A stretch of 64,000 nucleotides of DNA from Actinernus sp. WN-2022 (taxonomy: Eukaryota; Cnidaria; Anthozoa; Actiniaria; Actinernidae), in NCBI GenBank assembly GCA_030867875.1, contig JAOWCC010000577.1, forward strand, positions 3,488,660-3,552,659. Direction: 5' to 3'. A program made the position numbers and the translations under genes. Under the pieces are notes generated by a model. It was not told the origin of the DNA. It saw only the letters and a program-made list of their open reading frames with translations, and ran no database searches. This document shows, in pieces, positions 33,101-45,100 of the stretch (position 1 is its first letter; every line of letters begins with the position of its first letter).

Positions 33101-36100
33101 ATTTGCGCAAAAAATCAATCTTCCAGGAAGGAAAAAAAATAATTCTGAAGCATTTCAAAGACATTTTTTTATTTCGATGAGGCAAAATTTGCTTCCGCAA
33201 CAATGTTTTCACGTTGGCTATGGAGGAAAACAATGTTTACTAAGCTCCAGTGACACACAGTATATGTCTTTCTTAGCAACACAAACCCAGACCCCACCGG
33301 CAAGACAATTTGACACAGTGCGCATTCGTTAGTTTTTTTCTGCAACAACGTTTCCTCGTTTATCCACCCGTGCAGCAAAACATTTGTATGCTTCCTGCTC
33401 GTTCAATTAGCCACCCAGGCAACATTAAGAGAAACAGAGAAGCGCAGTGTTCGCGCCTACGCCTTTTCGATCCCTCGTGCCTCGATCGGATGATCACGTA
33501 AAATGGCGGTCCCGTCTCACGCAATCTCGTTCTCATAGCCCGCGATCTTTTGGCCAGTGTCTTGGCGCTGGTCAAAAGATCGCGGGCTCTGGGAACGAGA
33601 TTGCGTCTCACGACGCTCGTATTCATCAGCAGCTATGTATCACAGGACGCCAAGGAACCACTTTGGACGTTAAACAAATATCTGGCAGTGACCACCCTCA
33701 GTGCTTGTTGGTCAGCCGTATTAATGGGGAGATAACTAACATAACTACTCATGCTTGTAAACTGCGTGGCTTACCGTGTGTACCTATAAACAGCAGTCTG
33801 AACAAGCGCCCCGCACATACATGTATATGTAAATCCAGCATAATTCAGCTTTGTGCTGGCGAGTCTGGATAAAGTCTGTCACGATCCACACAATATGTTT
33901 CATCGTTCACCCAGATGTTTTCTGAACCCTTTTCTAAGATAGTTTGTAGCAATAGCAACATACGTCAGCCATTTCTGAACTTCGCTTTCCGGGATGGCAC
34001 TGCGCTCCAGTTCGGGACCGACACAGCTGATTAGGCCATCCCAATAAAATGCAAATACGTAGAGAGCTAGGAAAAGAGGTGTAGTTGAAAGCATGTTCTT
34101 CAATCCTTTTTTTTTAAAACTTTTCCAAAAAATTGGGTCAATGTCAAGCTTTGTATTTTTGTTAACTTTTCCAAAAAAAAATTGGGTCGGTCGTGCGATT
34201 GGAAACGGAACATTTTATTGGGATGGCCTTATGTGGGTCGTGTGAATATACAGGATATATGCATGGGATGTTAGAAATCATTTATTATTCATTGTTGTGA
34301 CCTTGTGTATGAATGTATGCAAACATTTCACCTCATAACAGTTCGGGACCGACACAGCTGATTAGGCCATCCCAATAAAATGCAAATACGTAGAGAGCTA
34401 GGAAAAGAGGTGTAGTTGAAAGCATGTTCTTCAATCCTTTTTTTTTAAAACTTTTCCAAAAAATTGGGTCAATGTCAAGCTTTGTATTTTTGTTAACTTT
34501 TCCAAAAAAAAATTGGGTCGGTCGTGCGATTGGAAACGGAACATTTTATTGGGATGGCCTTATGTGGGTCGTGTGAATATACAGGATATATGCATGGGAT
34601 GTTAGAAATCATTTATTATTCATTGTTGTGACCTTGTGTATGAATGTATGCAAACATTTCACCTCATAACAGTTACATATATCAGGTGTATCATGGGTAA
34701 TTTTAACCTACAATCAGCTTGAAAAGTAAATTTAGGGGCCGGTAAATTTAGGGGAAGGGCTAAGATTTTTTGGGCTTCGATTTGGGGAGGGTCACAAATT
34801 TTTGGGCGCCTGTTTTAACAATGAAACTTTTACAATATTGTTAGGCTACTTCAATCGACTATTCAGCTCCACCTTTGAAATGTCCCTTAACCAGCAATCA
34901 GCGCGTGCTGGATGCTGCTAATGGGCAACGTTCGAGACCTCAAACATTCTGCTTGATAACGCGGGTTTCAGGAGTAAAACAAAAGAAATGCTTTCCTCTT
35001 TTGTTAAAAAAAAAAGACGTCATTTTTTGATGTTTTGAGGAGGGCCAAGATTTTTTGGGCTGATGTTTTAGATATTTTACCGGCCCTCCCCCCCCCAGTA
35101 ATTAATGACCGCTCCCTTACAGGTAAATGTTCTTTCGGTTTAAAATCGACAAGAAGACAATTATCGTAAGTTGTGGCTTCGAGACCATGACAGAGCTGGG
35201 GAGGAGAGCACAAATAAGGCTAGAATCAGGTATGCATTTATCGCTGATTCATCCTTCGTATTACTAATTTCTCTTATTTTGAAGTTGATTGTTAATTAGT
35301 TGATTGTTAATTACAAAACCAAAGGCATAAGTGACAAATAAATTTATCACCCAGTTATTTTAGGGCTATGTTTCTCATTCCTGTCCGTTATTTGTCCCGT
35401 TATTCTGCACACGATACAGCTTACCTCTGGCGTTGATTGTTTATTTACGTTGGACCCGGGCGTTGGGAGTATGTTACTTTGGCCTCACTGCTCCTAAGCT
35501 TAATAAACTTTACAAACTTTTTTGTCCCCAGTTGTATTTCCAAATGACTGATCTACAAAATAATAACTCTTTCATCTTCTACAATTTCGCCGCATCGATA
35601 GTATTCGAATGTCATTTTACCCTAAAAATTGACTTTTTGAAAAATAATTTCGGAAGTCACTTGTACATGAACGCCTTACTCCTTGAATACTGAATATCTT
35701 TTGGCACATATATCATAATTAAATTGCAATTGGTCGTGTTTATGCTGTAGAAACGTTTTGTGTATATAGCTTATATGGTTTGTTCAAAAAAATTCTGTAA
35801 ACATGACTAAAAATACATAGTGGAAATACCCCTCAACCCGAGGCAGTTCGTACTGACCCCCATATCTCTTACAGTTTTTGGAATTTTTCCAAAATATTCT
35901 ACCAAGTCTAATGCCAGGCCAATAGTAACATATGTGCAAAATATGAACAAAATCTGAGATGTACCATGTAGACTCATTTTTTCAGGGTGCATGATTTTCA
36001 CATGGATAGACTATATATGAGCTCGAAGTTTCTATAATTATACAAATAGTGTATCCGTTGAGGAACTATCGGATGATAGTTGCTCGCGGAAATTTGATGT

Positions 36101-39100
36101 TCTTAAACAAATATAAGCCCGAGAACATATGCTAGTTTTAAGAACATCAATTCCAAGGGAAACTATCAGTCGATCGGTTCCGAGACAAACACAGTCTATT
36201 TGTATATTAGTATAAACCAACTAGTGGACTATTACGAATCCTGCATTCTGATTGGCTACGCTACTATAGGTCTATTTGTGATAGCCCATGGTAGAGAAAA
36301 ACCGCACGCATTTTCACGAAACAATTCAATGTTTTCAACTTCAATTTGTTTCTTTCTATTATTTTCTACTGTCCGACTAGTTAGTTTATTCTAAAACAAT
36401 TAGACCTCTCGCCCTCATGGGCTACGAGTTAAATAGCCCATCCGGCTGCGCCTCATGGGCTATTGACTCGTAGCCCATTCGGGCTGCGGGTCTAATTGTT
36501 AAATAGTTCCGAGACAAACACACTTATTTGTATAATAGTTCCGAAACAAACACACTCTATTTGTATAATAGTTCCGAGACAAACACGGTCTATTTGTATA
36601 ATAGTTCCGAGACAAACACACTCTATTTGTATAATAGTTCCTCGACGGACACACTCTATTTGTATAATAGTTCCTCGACGGACACACTCTATTTGTATAA
36701 TAGTTACTCGACGGACACACTCTATTTGTATAATAGTTCCTCGACGGACACAGTCTATTTGTATAATAGTTCCTCGACGGACACAGTCTATATAGAATAT
36801 ATAGTGAGTAGCTTTGCCAATCGGATTGCAGGATCCGTGATAGAACACTAGTTGGTTTCTACTAATACTTATTGTCCTATATTTGCAAATTATGGCAGAA
36901 TATTAATGCATTCACAAATTCAACGAGTTAACGATGAACATATGAGGTACTATTCTTCTAAGAAAAGGCAGTAGTAATATATAAACGTCGGGTTCCTTGC
37001 CAACGCGACTACAATCGAAGCTCTATCAATTTATTTCATTTCGTTCGAATCTATTAGACCAGATAAGTTTCGAGCTCGCGCGGTTGCCGTCGCACGTTTT
37101 CAGTAAACTAAAAACACTATTTAAGCATTTTTAAAGACAAAACCTTGTAACTAAAACTTATTTTGAAGCATATAGAGTACATTCAGATAGTTTTCATTCT
37201 GGTGGGTTCGCTAGATTTCAAGATAAATGCTCTACCGTTTTCTATCCCGTTTCTCGAACAAGCACGTAAAAAAAGAAAAAGAAATGTTCGATTAGAAATA
37301 CATACCAGGAAAATAATTCGATTTCAAAGATTTATACTTGCGACCTGGTTTCACTTCATCGAGGATAAACACAACTTGAAAACACCACACGGCTGCCTGT
37401 TGTTTTATAATTTCAGTTTCACAGAATTCAGAATGTGGCAATGAAATATAATACGACTTTACCATATGTGCCGGCAATTTTGAGAGAGTTGAATTTCTCT
37501 GAAATATGAAGAATAAAGATGAAATGAAAAGAAAATGTCTCCTGCATATAAGCTCCAAACTTTTACTTACCATTTATCTTGACGTTGACCACACAGCTCA
37601 GAAACAACAGACAAACAACTTCCAGTTAGCGCCAAATTCGATTACTCGTGATAGGACGTCGAATTGAGTGCAGTTTACTATTAAAATTCGCAAGAATCAC
37701 TCCAAAATCAATTTTTAAGAAAGGGAAGATATCAGCAGAGGTAACAAGTTGGTCAGGAAATTTATCGTGCTTAATTGTTTGATTTCTGACTGATTTTTAG
37801 TTGTAAACAAAGGCGTTTTCTTTTCAAGATCCCACGGCTGATACGAGGGAGAATCCTGATTTTCCCGACGCTTCGGTCAATTGTCCTTCAAAGAGAGTCC
37901 TTGCTGACTTTCCAAGTATCTGAAACATACTACAAAATAGGTTGAAAAACCTGAAAAGGCATTTTTGAGCGGACAGAGTCTCGTAAAAGTTAAATTTTCA
38001 TTCAGCTCTGTCCGAACACTCCTTTTTCGTTCACTTGTGGAAACGCCCGCGATTATTTTGGTCAGCACCAGCAGAATTCCCTGCTGCTTTCGTGAAATAC
38101 AACCGACATCAGAACTCTGATATTATTGTTCAAACAGAAACGATTTACAACAAGTCAATGTTTGAGTTACCCTTGTTGTCACTTCTCAGCACAATTTACG
38201 ATAAGCTCGATTGTTGCTCAAAACAGTACCGCTCGAAACCTGTATTATGATTGAACCATTACACTGTAGCTCTATTGTTTTTGTACTGCACGTTCTAAAG
38301 GTTAGGGTGTTTTGTATTGTTGGGTAAGCCAATGATGTGGCTCATTTCGAGCGGTACAGGCCGGCTCTCAAAATTTGCCCCGGAAGGCAAAATTTGCCGG
38401 CTTCTGGTTGCTCGTACCATAACAAGTTGTTCGAAACGAAGTTGCTCAAACGTTGCCGAGCACGATCTGTCAGGGCCTAGCAATGATTGCAACCCAAGAA
38501 TAGCGGGAAAAAATTGTAAAGATAACCTAACTTGTGAAAACGCTGACACAGGCCTAGTATGCGGGACGGACGCTGTGACACAGGCCTAGTATGCGGGATA
38601 GACGCTGTGAGACAGGCCTAGTATGCGGGATAGACGCTGTGACACAGGCCTAGTATGCGGGACGGACGCTGTGACACAGGCCTAGTATGCGGGATGGACG
38701 CTGTGACACAGGCCTAGTATGCGGGACGGACGCTGTGACACAGGCCTAGTATGCGGGATAGACGCTGTGACACAGGCCTAGTATGCGGGATAGACGCTGT
38801 GACACAGGCCTAGTATGCGGGATGGACGCTCCTGGTTATGGGCTCCTCCTGCCTGACTAATTTCCTTCAGTTGGTGAAGCTCTTCTAATATCAGGAGTTT
38901 GGGTTTTCTACATGTGCCTGTGTTGTTCGAAACTATTACAAACTAAATTTACCTTAGTTAAAGAAAAAAAATCAATCCGTCCGTATAGGAACGTCGCTCT
39001 CAAGACCATTGCCGCTATCGCACGGTGTACCACAATTCGATCCTGGGACCACTTTTGTTTACTATATACGTGAACGATCTTGACTCTGTACCTAGCTACG

Positions 39101-42100
39101 TTGATGATATAAAGCTGTACTTGTCCTTCTCTTCTAAAGAGAGAGACTCAGTGTTGTATCACGTAAAAGAAGATCTCACTTGCTGATAAGTCCGTATAAG
39201 ATAACGTTCATCGTATTAGGCACAAGACAACTTCGTTATAAATTCGGGGACATGTCCATTTCACTCCTAGGAAAGACCTTCCACTCTGAAAGGAGTGGAA
39301 AACACTTATTTCCTCAGTCTTTAGTAAAATATTTTACTGTTCAGTGTTTGGGCTAATACAGCCCAAAAGAATATCAAACATGCAGCTGCAACTTAGTTTT
39401 GCAGCTCGCATTGTAATAAATATGAAAAAAATCGAGCATATCATCCCTAGCCTAAAATAACTCATGGCTCCCTGTTAGTAAAATCTTAGAATTGGGAGAC
39501 TGCATCATGGCTTTCAAGGTTATAAAGGGATTGGCACCTAGTTATTTATCTACGTTTTTTTTACTAAGGGCGGATACATGGACAATAGAGAACTTAGAAA
39601 TAATGAGAATTTAAACATTCCTTTAATACGGCCTCTGGCCAGGGAACCTTTCTCTACCGCGCAAGTAAGTTATGGAATAGCCTAGCAGACGATATAAAAT
39701 ATTCTGGCCTGGCGAGCTTTAAGAGGCAATAGTTAATATTGAGTGACCCTGTAGCGCGATCTCTATGCGCGATCTCACATGATTTAAGATTAATTAATTC
39801 AATTAATTATATAGCATCTGCGCTTTTAAAACCGCTTAGATAGTGTTATCAATTGTAATAATCCTATATTTTATATTTAAGCTATGATAACAGATTGTGA
39901 TAGTAGATTGCACCTTTCGTAATAAGTTACAGTTAGAATAGCCCGTAAGGGAGTAGCTTAATGAAGTACCGTAAAATCCCGGTTATAAGCCCCCTCCATG
40001 CAGATGAGCCTGACGGAGTACCGCTACCAGTAGTCAGTTAGCGGTTGGAACGTTGATGACGCCGTGCAGTAGCACATGCATCGACAATCCTCAGATGTTT
40101 TTCTGAGTACATTCGTGTTTCAAAGCCTTTACTGTTATTGTTGCATGCATCAGAATACTGTTGTAAATTGAAAAGGAGACGATTAAACAAAAATATTTTT
40201 TTAATAGAACATTTTTTTTTCCCTCCCTGTTATAGGCCCCCCGGTTATAAGCCCACCAAAAAAACCTTATAAGCCCAGGGCTTATAACCGGGATTTTACA
40301 GTTTATATGTATTTCTTAGTTTGATCACTTTTTTCCTTCTTAGCTAAGAAGATGTATGGAATAAAGGTCCACGTTTCCATGATGAAAAAATTGGAACGGA
40401 TTACAGATTTCACGAAGGTTGGTAATATAACTGACGTTTTGCAACTCTGATGTGGTATACGAGCCGAGTTTTACTTGTTCTGATTGCACTATAGGCCATC
40501 CAGTAGCTATAGAAATCGTAACCGAGGGCATAAAATTCAGTTTACGTTAAATGCAAAGCGTTAACCCTTTAAGCCTTAAGGTCTTAAGTGATTTCTTGCT
40601 ATTTGTAGACTAAACATAGCGCCGCAATGGCGAACTCGTGGATGGAAAGTGTATTTTAATTGTGCTCTTAATGGTAAACATGTGGTTCCAATAAAGTATT
40701 GCTTTAGGACCAATTTCAGTAGTGTGTAGAGGGTTTTAGGAATGTCAGAAATGTAAAAACAACAACATGTTGATTGTTTGCCTATTCATACATGTAGATG
40801 ATGTTACATTTTTGCTGTGACTGCAGTAATCTAATGTCATCTGATCCTGAAAACAAAATACGAAAGAAAGCAGTATCAAAGGTCAATTCACCAGATTTAA
40901 TGCTAAAACACCAACATGTCTGGAAGGTCACATGCCACTAATACGGCGAGAAATCGAATGGTTTGATGGAATTTCGAAGCAAGAAAGAAGTCTGAAATAA
41001 TCGTCAACTGGAGGGTATTGCATGTATCGTTTGTATAACATCGCCAACAATCACGGATATTGCGCCCGTGGTATGTAAGCGGTTTCTACCATAAATGACT
41101 CAAATGTCTTCAGATGGTACAAAGAATGTATGGAACGACTTCAAAAATTTCGCAAATACAAGCGAACATAATACATATTCCCAACTTGCCGGACAAGCAG
41201 TCCATGATACAAGCCAAAATCATCTCATTCGTGCAAAAATGTTAATCAAATGCTTATGTAATACATTTCCGTTCCACTTTGCTCTACAACGAAGAAAGTC
41301 GCCACTCTATCGTTCTTCTGGACAAGCAGAAACACGCTAAACCCAAAGTTTACAAGTTTATATATCTACACCAATGTCGATTATTCCATTTGCCGGACTG
41401 GATGCTGAAAGTATAAACTTGCATCTTTACGATTTTCTCTTCCTCGTTCCACGTAAAATCGCTAGAAACCGAAGAAATCGAATTTAAATCCAGCACGATG
41501 CTCCATCCTGCATAGTAGTTTCCGGTTCATGAATCGATGAGAATCTCAGGGTGATTTTACCCAGAAAAATAACTCTAAGCACCAAAATATACTCCGAAAG
41601 CTCAACTATCCAAGCATGCAGTTGATCATATGTGGGATAGCTGTGAAAACCGAAGATTTGGTCAGCAGTTAATCCTGCGAAATTTTCATTTCCGGTAAAA
41701 TTTTCGCGCGAAAACAAAAATAACTCATGATTTTTATCTCACTCAATATAAACGCTCTTTTTCCAAGTATCCGACCTACTTAAAGTGCCTAACCCTTTTT
41801 GACAATTTTCTACTTATCAACCTGTGAATGGTTTTGAGTACTTCTGCGAAGAAATGTTTGGTTTACAGCAGATTTACAGATAATACTCTATGTTCTACGC
41901 TTGTTTGAAATGGTGAAAAAGTGACTTACTTGATCCATGACCGCGTTAGTAAAAGCCTGGGTCGATTCCCGGGGTGACGTCATCTCATTAATGCATTATT
42001 CTCCATGGCGCCTTTCTATCACAACAACATCGATTTAAAGAGAATATACATAGTTTGTGAGTTGTTAGTAAAGAAAACAAGTCATTTTAGACAAAATCCT

Positions 42101-45100
42101 AAGTATTTATTCAAATTATTGCAAAATCGAATTAATTAGTTGACGTCGCCCCGGGAATCGACCCAGGCTTTTACTTACGCGGTCATGGGTCATGATTTCA
42201 TATCATAATTACATATACATATATAATCGCCGTGACCCCATAAAACGCACCAATACCCACGATTGCTCTCATCTGACTTGATAGCTCAGTTGGTAGAGCG
42301 CCAGACATGCAACCTGGAGGTCGTTGGGTTCGAGTCCCACTTGGGTCAGAGATGTTTTCTCTTTCCCTCGTAGGGCGTGCACACATAGCACTACAGCATA
42401 CCACTTTACATCACATTCTTTACACCTACTAGTGCTACGCGGCATACATGATTTCATATCATAACCACATATACATATATAATCGCCGTGACCCCATAAA
42501 ACGCACCAATACCCACGATTGCTCTCATCTGACTTGATAGCTCAGTTGGTAGAGCGCCAGACATGCAACCTGGAGGTCGTTGGGTTCGAGTCCCACTTGG
42601 GTCAGAGATGTTTTCTCTTTCCCTCGTGGGGCGTGCACACATAGCACTACAGCATACCACTTTACATCACATTCTTTACACCTACTAGTGCTACGCGGCA
42701 TACATGATTTCATATCATAACCACATATACATATATAATCGCCGTGACCCCATAAAACGCACCAATACCCACGATTGCTCTCATCTGACTTGATAGCTCA
42801 GTTGGTAGAGCGCCAGACATGCAACCTGGAGGTCGTTGGGTTCGAGTCCCACTTGGGTCAGATATTTTTTCTCTTTCCCTCGTGGGGCGTGCACACATAG
42901 CACTACAGCATACCACTTTACATCACATTCTTTACACCTACTACTGCTACGCGGCATACATGATTTCATATCATAACTACATATACATATATAATCGCCG
43001 TGACCCCATAAAACGCACCAATACCCACGATTGCTCTCATCTGACTTGATAGCTCAGTTGGTAGAGCGCCAGACATGCAACCTGGAGGTCGTTGGCTTCG
43101 AGTCCCACTTGGGTCAGATATTTGTTCTCTTTCCCTCGTAGGGCGTGCACACATAGCACTACAGCATACCACTTTACATCACATTCTTTACACCTACTAG
43201 TGCTACGCGGCATACATGATTTTATATCATAACTACATATACATATATAATCGCCGTGATCCCATAAAACGCACCAATACCCACGATTGCTCTCATCTGA
43301 CTTGATAGCTCAGTTGGTAGAGCGCCAGACATGCAACCTGGAGGTCGTTGGGTTCGAGTCCCACTGTAAACCAGAAGTACTCAAAACCTTTCACAGGTTC
43401 ATAAGTAGAAAAATGGCAAGACTATTTCGTGGCACCTTAATATTTACAACTTTGAAAGATTTAAGACATGAGTCTGCGGTACGTCAGCGGTTTTCCCTGT
43501 GAATACACTTATTTTTCACATACCCAATCAATATTTATTATTATTTATCCACGGAATCTTAACAGTAACATTAATAAAACTGATTTCAATAAGAGCCGTG
43601 CCTAATAAAAATATCTAATATAATCTAATGTTAATCTAAATATAAATACAATTGTGTGATACTAAATGCTAAAATGTCAGGAGCCCATTACCAGGAGCGT
43701 CCATCTTCCCTACTGTGTCTGTACCTCAGCACAGAGGTAGATGAGGCTATTTTTAGCATTGCGTTTCGCGCGAAAAAGAACAAAGGTAGGCTATTCTTAG
43801 CCAATCAGATAGCTAACGTCACTTCTCATTATCATTCTTCTCACTTTCAACGCGGGAATTCGAATTGCTGATTTTCACTCAATCCCCAGAGATTCAAATG
43901 TTGTTGCCCCAACAAAAGAAGCTAACGAGGAATCTATTGTTTAAGGGCACCAACATGGCGGCAACCTCTTTTCGCGGGAATTTCGAATCTAAAAATAGCC
44001 TCATCTACCTCTGTGCTGGGGACCCAACCCATAACAGAGGAACGCTCTTGGTAATGGGCTCCTGAAAATGTATAATAAAATTCAATAAAAATATTTTGAT
44101 TATCATGAATTCAGCGGTCACCAAGCATGGTGGTTTGTGCAATTTGTTTCTTAAATGAAACAAGAGACTTCATTTCGCGAAGTTTTGGTGGTAATTCGTT
44201 CCACAGCTTCGCGCCGTCGTATGAAATGCTTTTCTTTCAATATTCGGTTTGGGGCTGTGGGAGACGAAGTTTGGTATCGGCGCCTCTTAGATTATAACAC
44301 GTTGAACTTCCAACCGTTGTATACAGCTCAGAAAGGGTAACAGGTGCTAGAATATTTATTGTTTTATGCATAATTATCGCTTTCCTTTTTGTCCTTCGCT
44401 TATAGAGTTTATCCCAGCCTAGAATTGGTAACACTTTACTAGAACTGGTATTATTATCTGTGCCGAGTATTATTCTAACGGCTCTATTTTGGAGAATTTG
44501 TAATTTGTCTGATTGCACTTTACCAAGTGTATCCCAAACTTCACAACAATAATCAAAGTGTGTCTGAATTAGAGAGTCATAAATATTCATAAGTATGGTT
44601 TGGGATACAAATGGTCTAGCCCTTTTTAGAGTCCCTAGGCCAGAAACTATCTTTTTGTGATGTAACTTGTATGTTCATTCCATTTTAGATTTTTGTCTAA
44701 AATGACACCAATTGTTTTGCTTTGTTGCACTCTTTTTACTAACTCATTTCCAATTCTCAATATAGGTGTTAAATTAGATATGCGTTTAAATTAGATATGC
44801 GTTGGCTCGCGATCGAGCCAATCATGATAAACTCAGTTTTTGCAACATTTAAATGTAACTTATTTGCTCTGAGCCAATGGTTGATGTTTCTGAGTTGACG
44901 GTTTGCTCTTGATTCAACATCAACTAGATTTGAGCCACTAACTGTCAAATTTGTGCCATCAGCGAATAGGCATGGTGTCGATGATTCCAAGCAATTTGGC
45001 AAATCATTTATTTAAATGAGAAATAACAAAGGGCCTAATATAGTACCCTGTAGAATTCCACATGTGATTAATCGTTCACTTGATTTAGCATTTTGCACTG

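Larger units (their letters stand above)
42195..43366 (+). repeat. 256-bp tandem repeat, five units, each with a tRNA-like sequence
   Basis: tRNA-like segments begin at 42275, 42531, 42787, 43043 and 43299, exactly 256 bases apart. Inter-unit sequence (tcatatcataa...cccacgattgctctcatct) is almost identical, with only a few substitutions. The fifth unit is cut in its acceptor 3' half. Confidence 0.95.
41784..43436. mobile_element. TTAA-type palindromic transposon carrying a tRNA-like array
   Basis: The left arm (agtgcctaaccctttttgac, 41784) and right end (...gtggcacc, 43436) are inverted relatives flanked by TTAA (41780 and 43437). The same family is seen without the array at 62429-62945. Here the right arm is interrupted after cgcggtcatgggtca and resumes at gtaaaccagaagtactcaaa, with five 256-bp tRNA-like units between. 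Confidence 0.82.

Noticed and set aside
36496..36851. ORFs with repeated [11 protein letters not shown] or YNSSSTDT units
   Set aside because: The unit is 33 bp, a multiple of three, so any frame stays open across the minisatellite; the DNA is terminal transposon sequence.
42198..43172. Five near-identical minus-strand ORFs of 62-68 codons
   Set aside because: They are the complement of the tRNA-like repeat array and recur only because the DNA is tandemly repeated.
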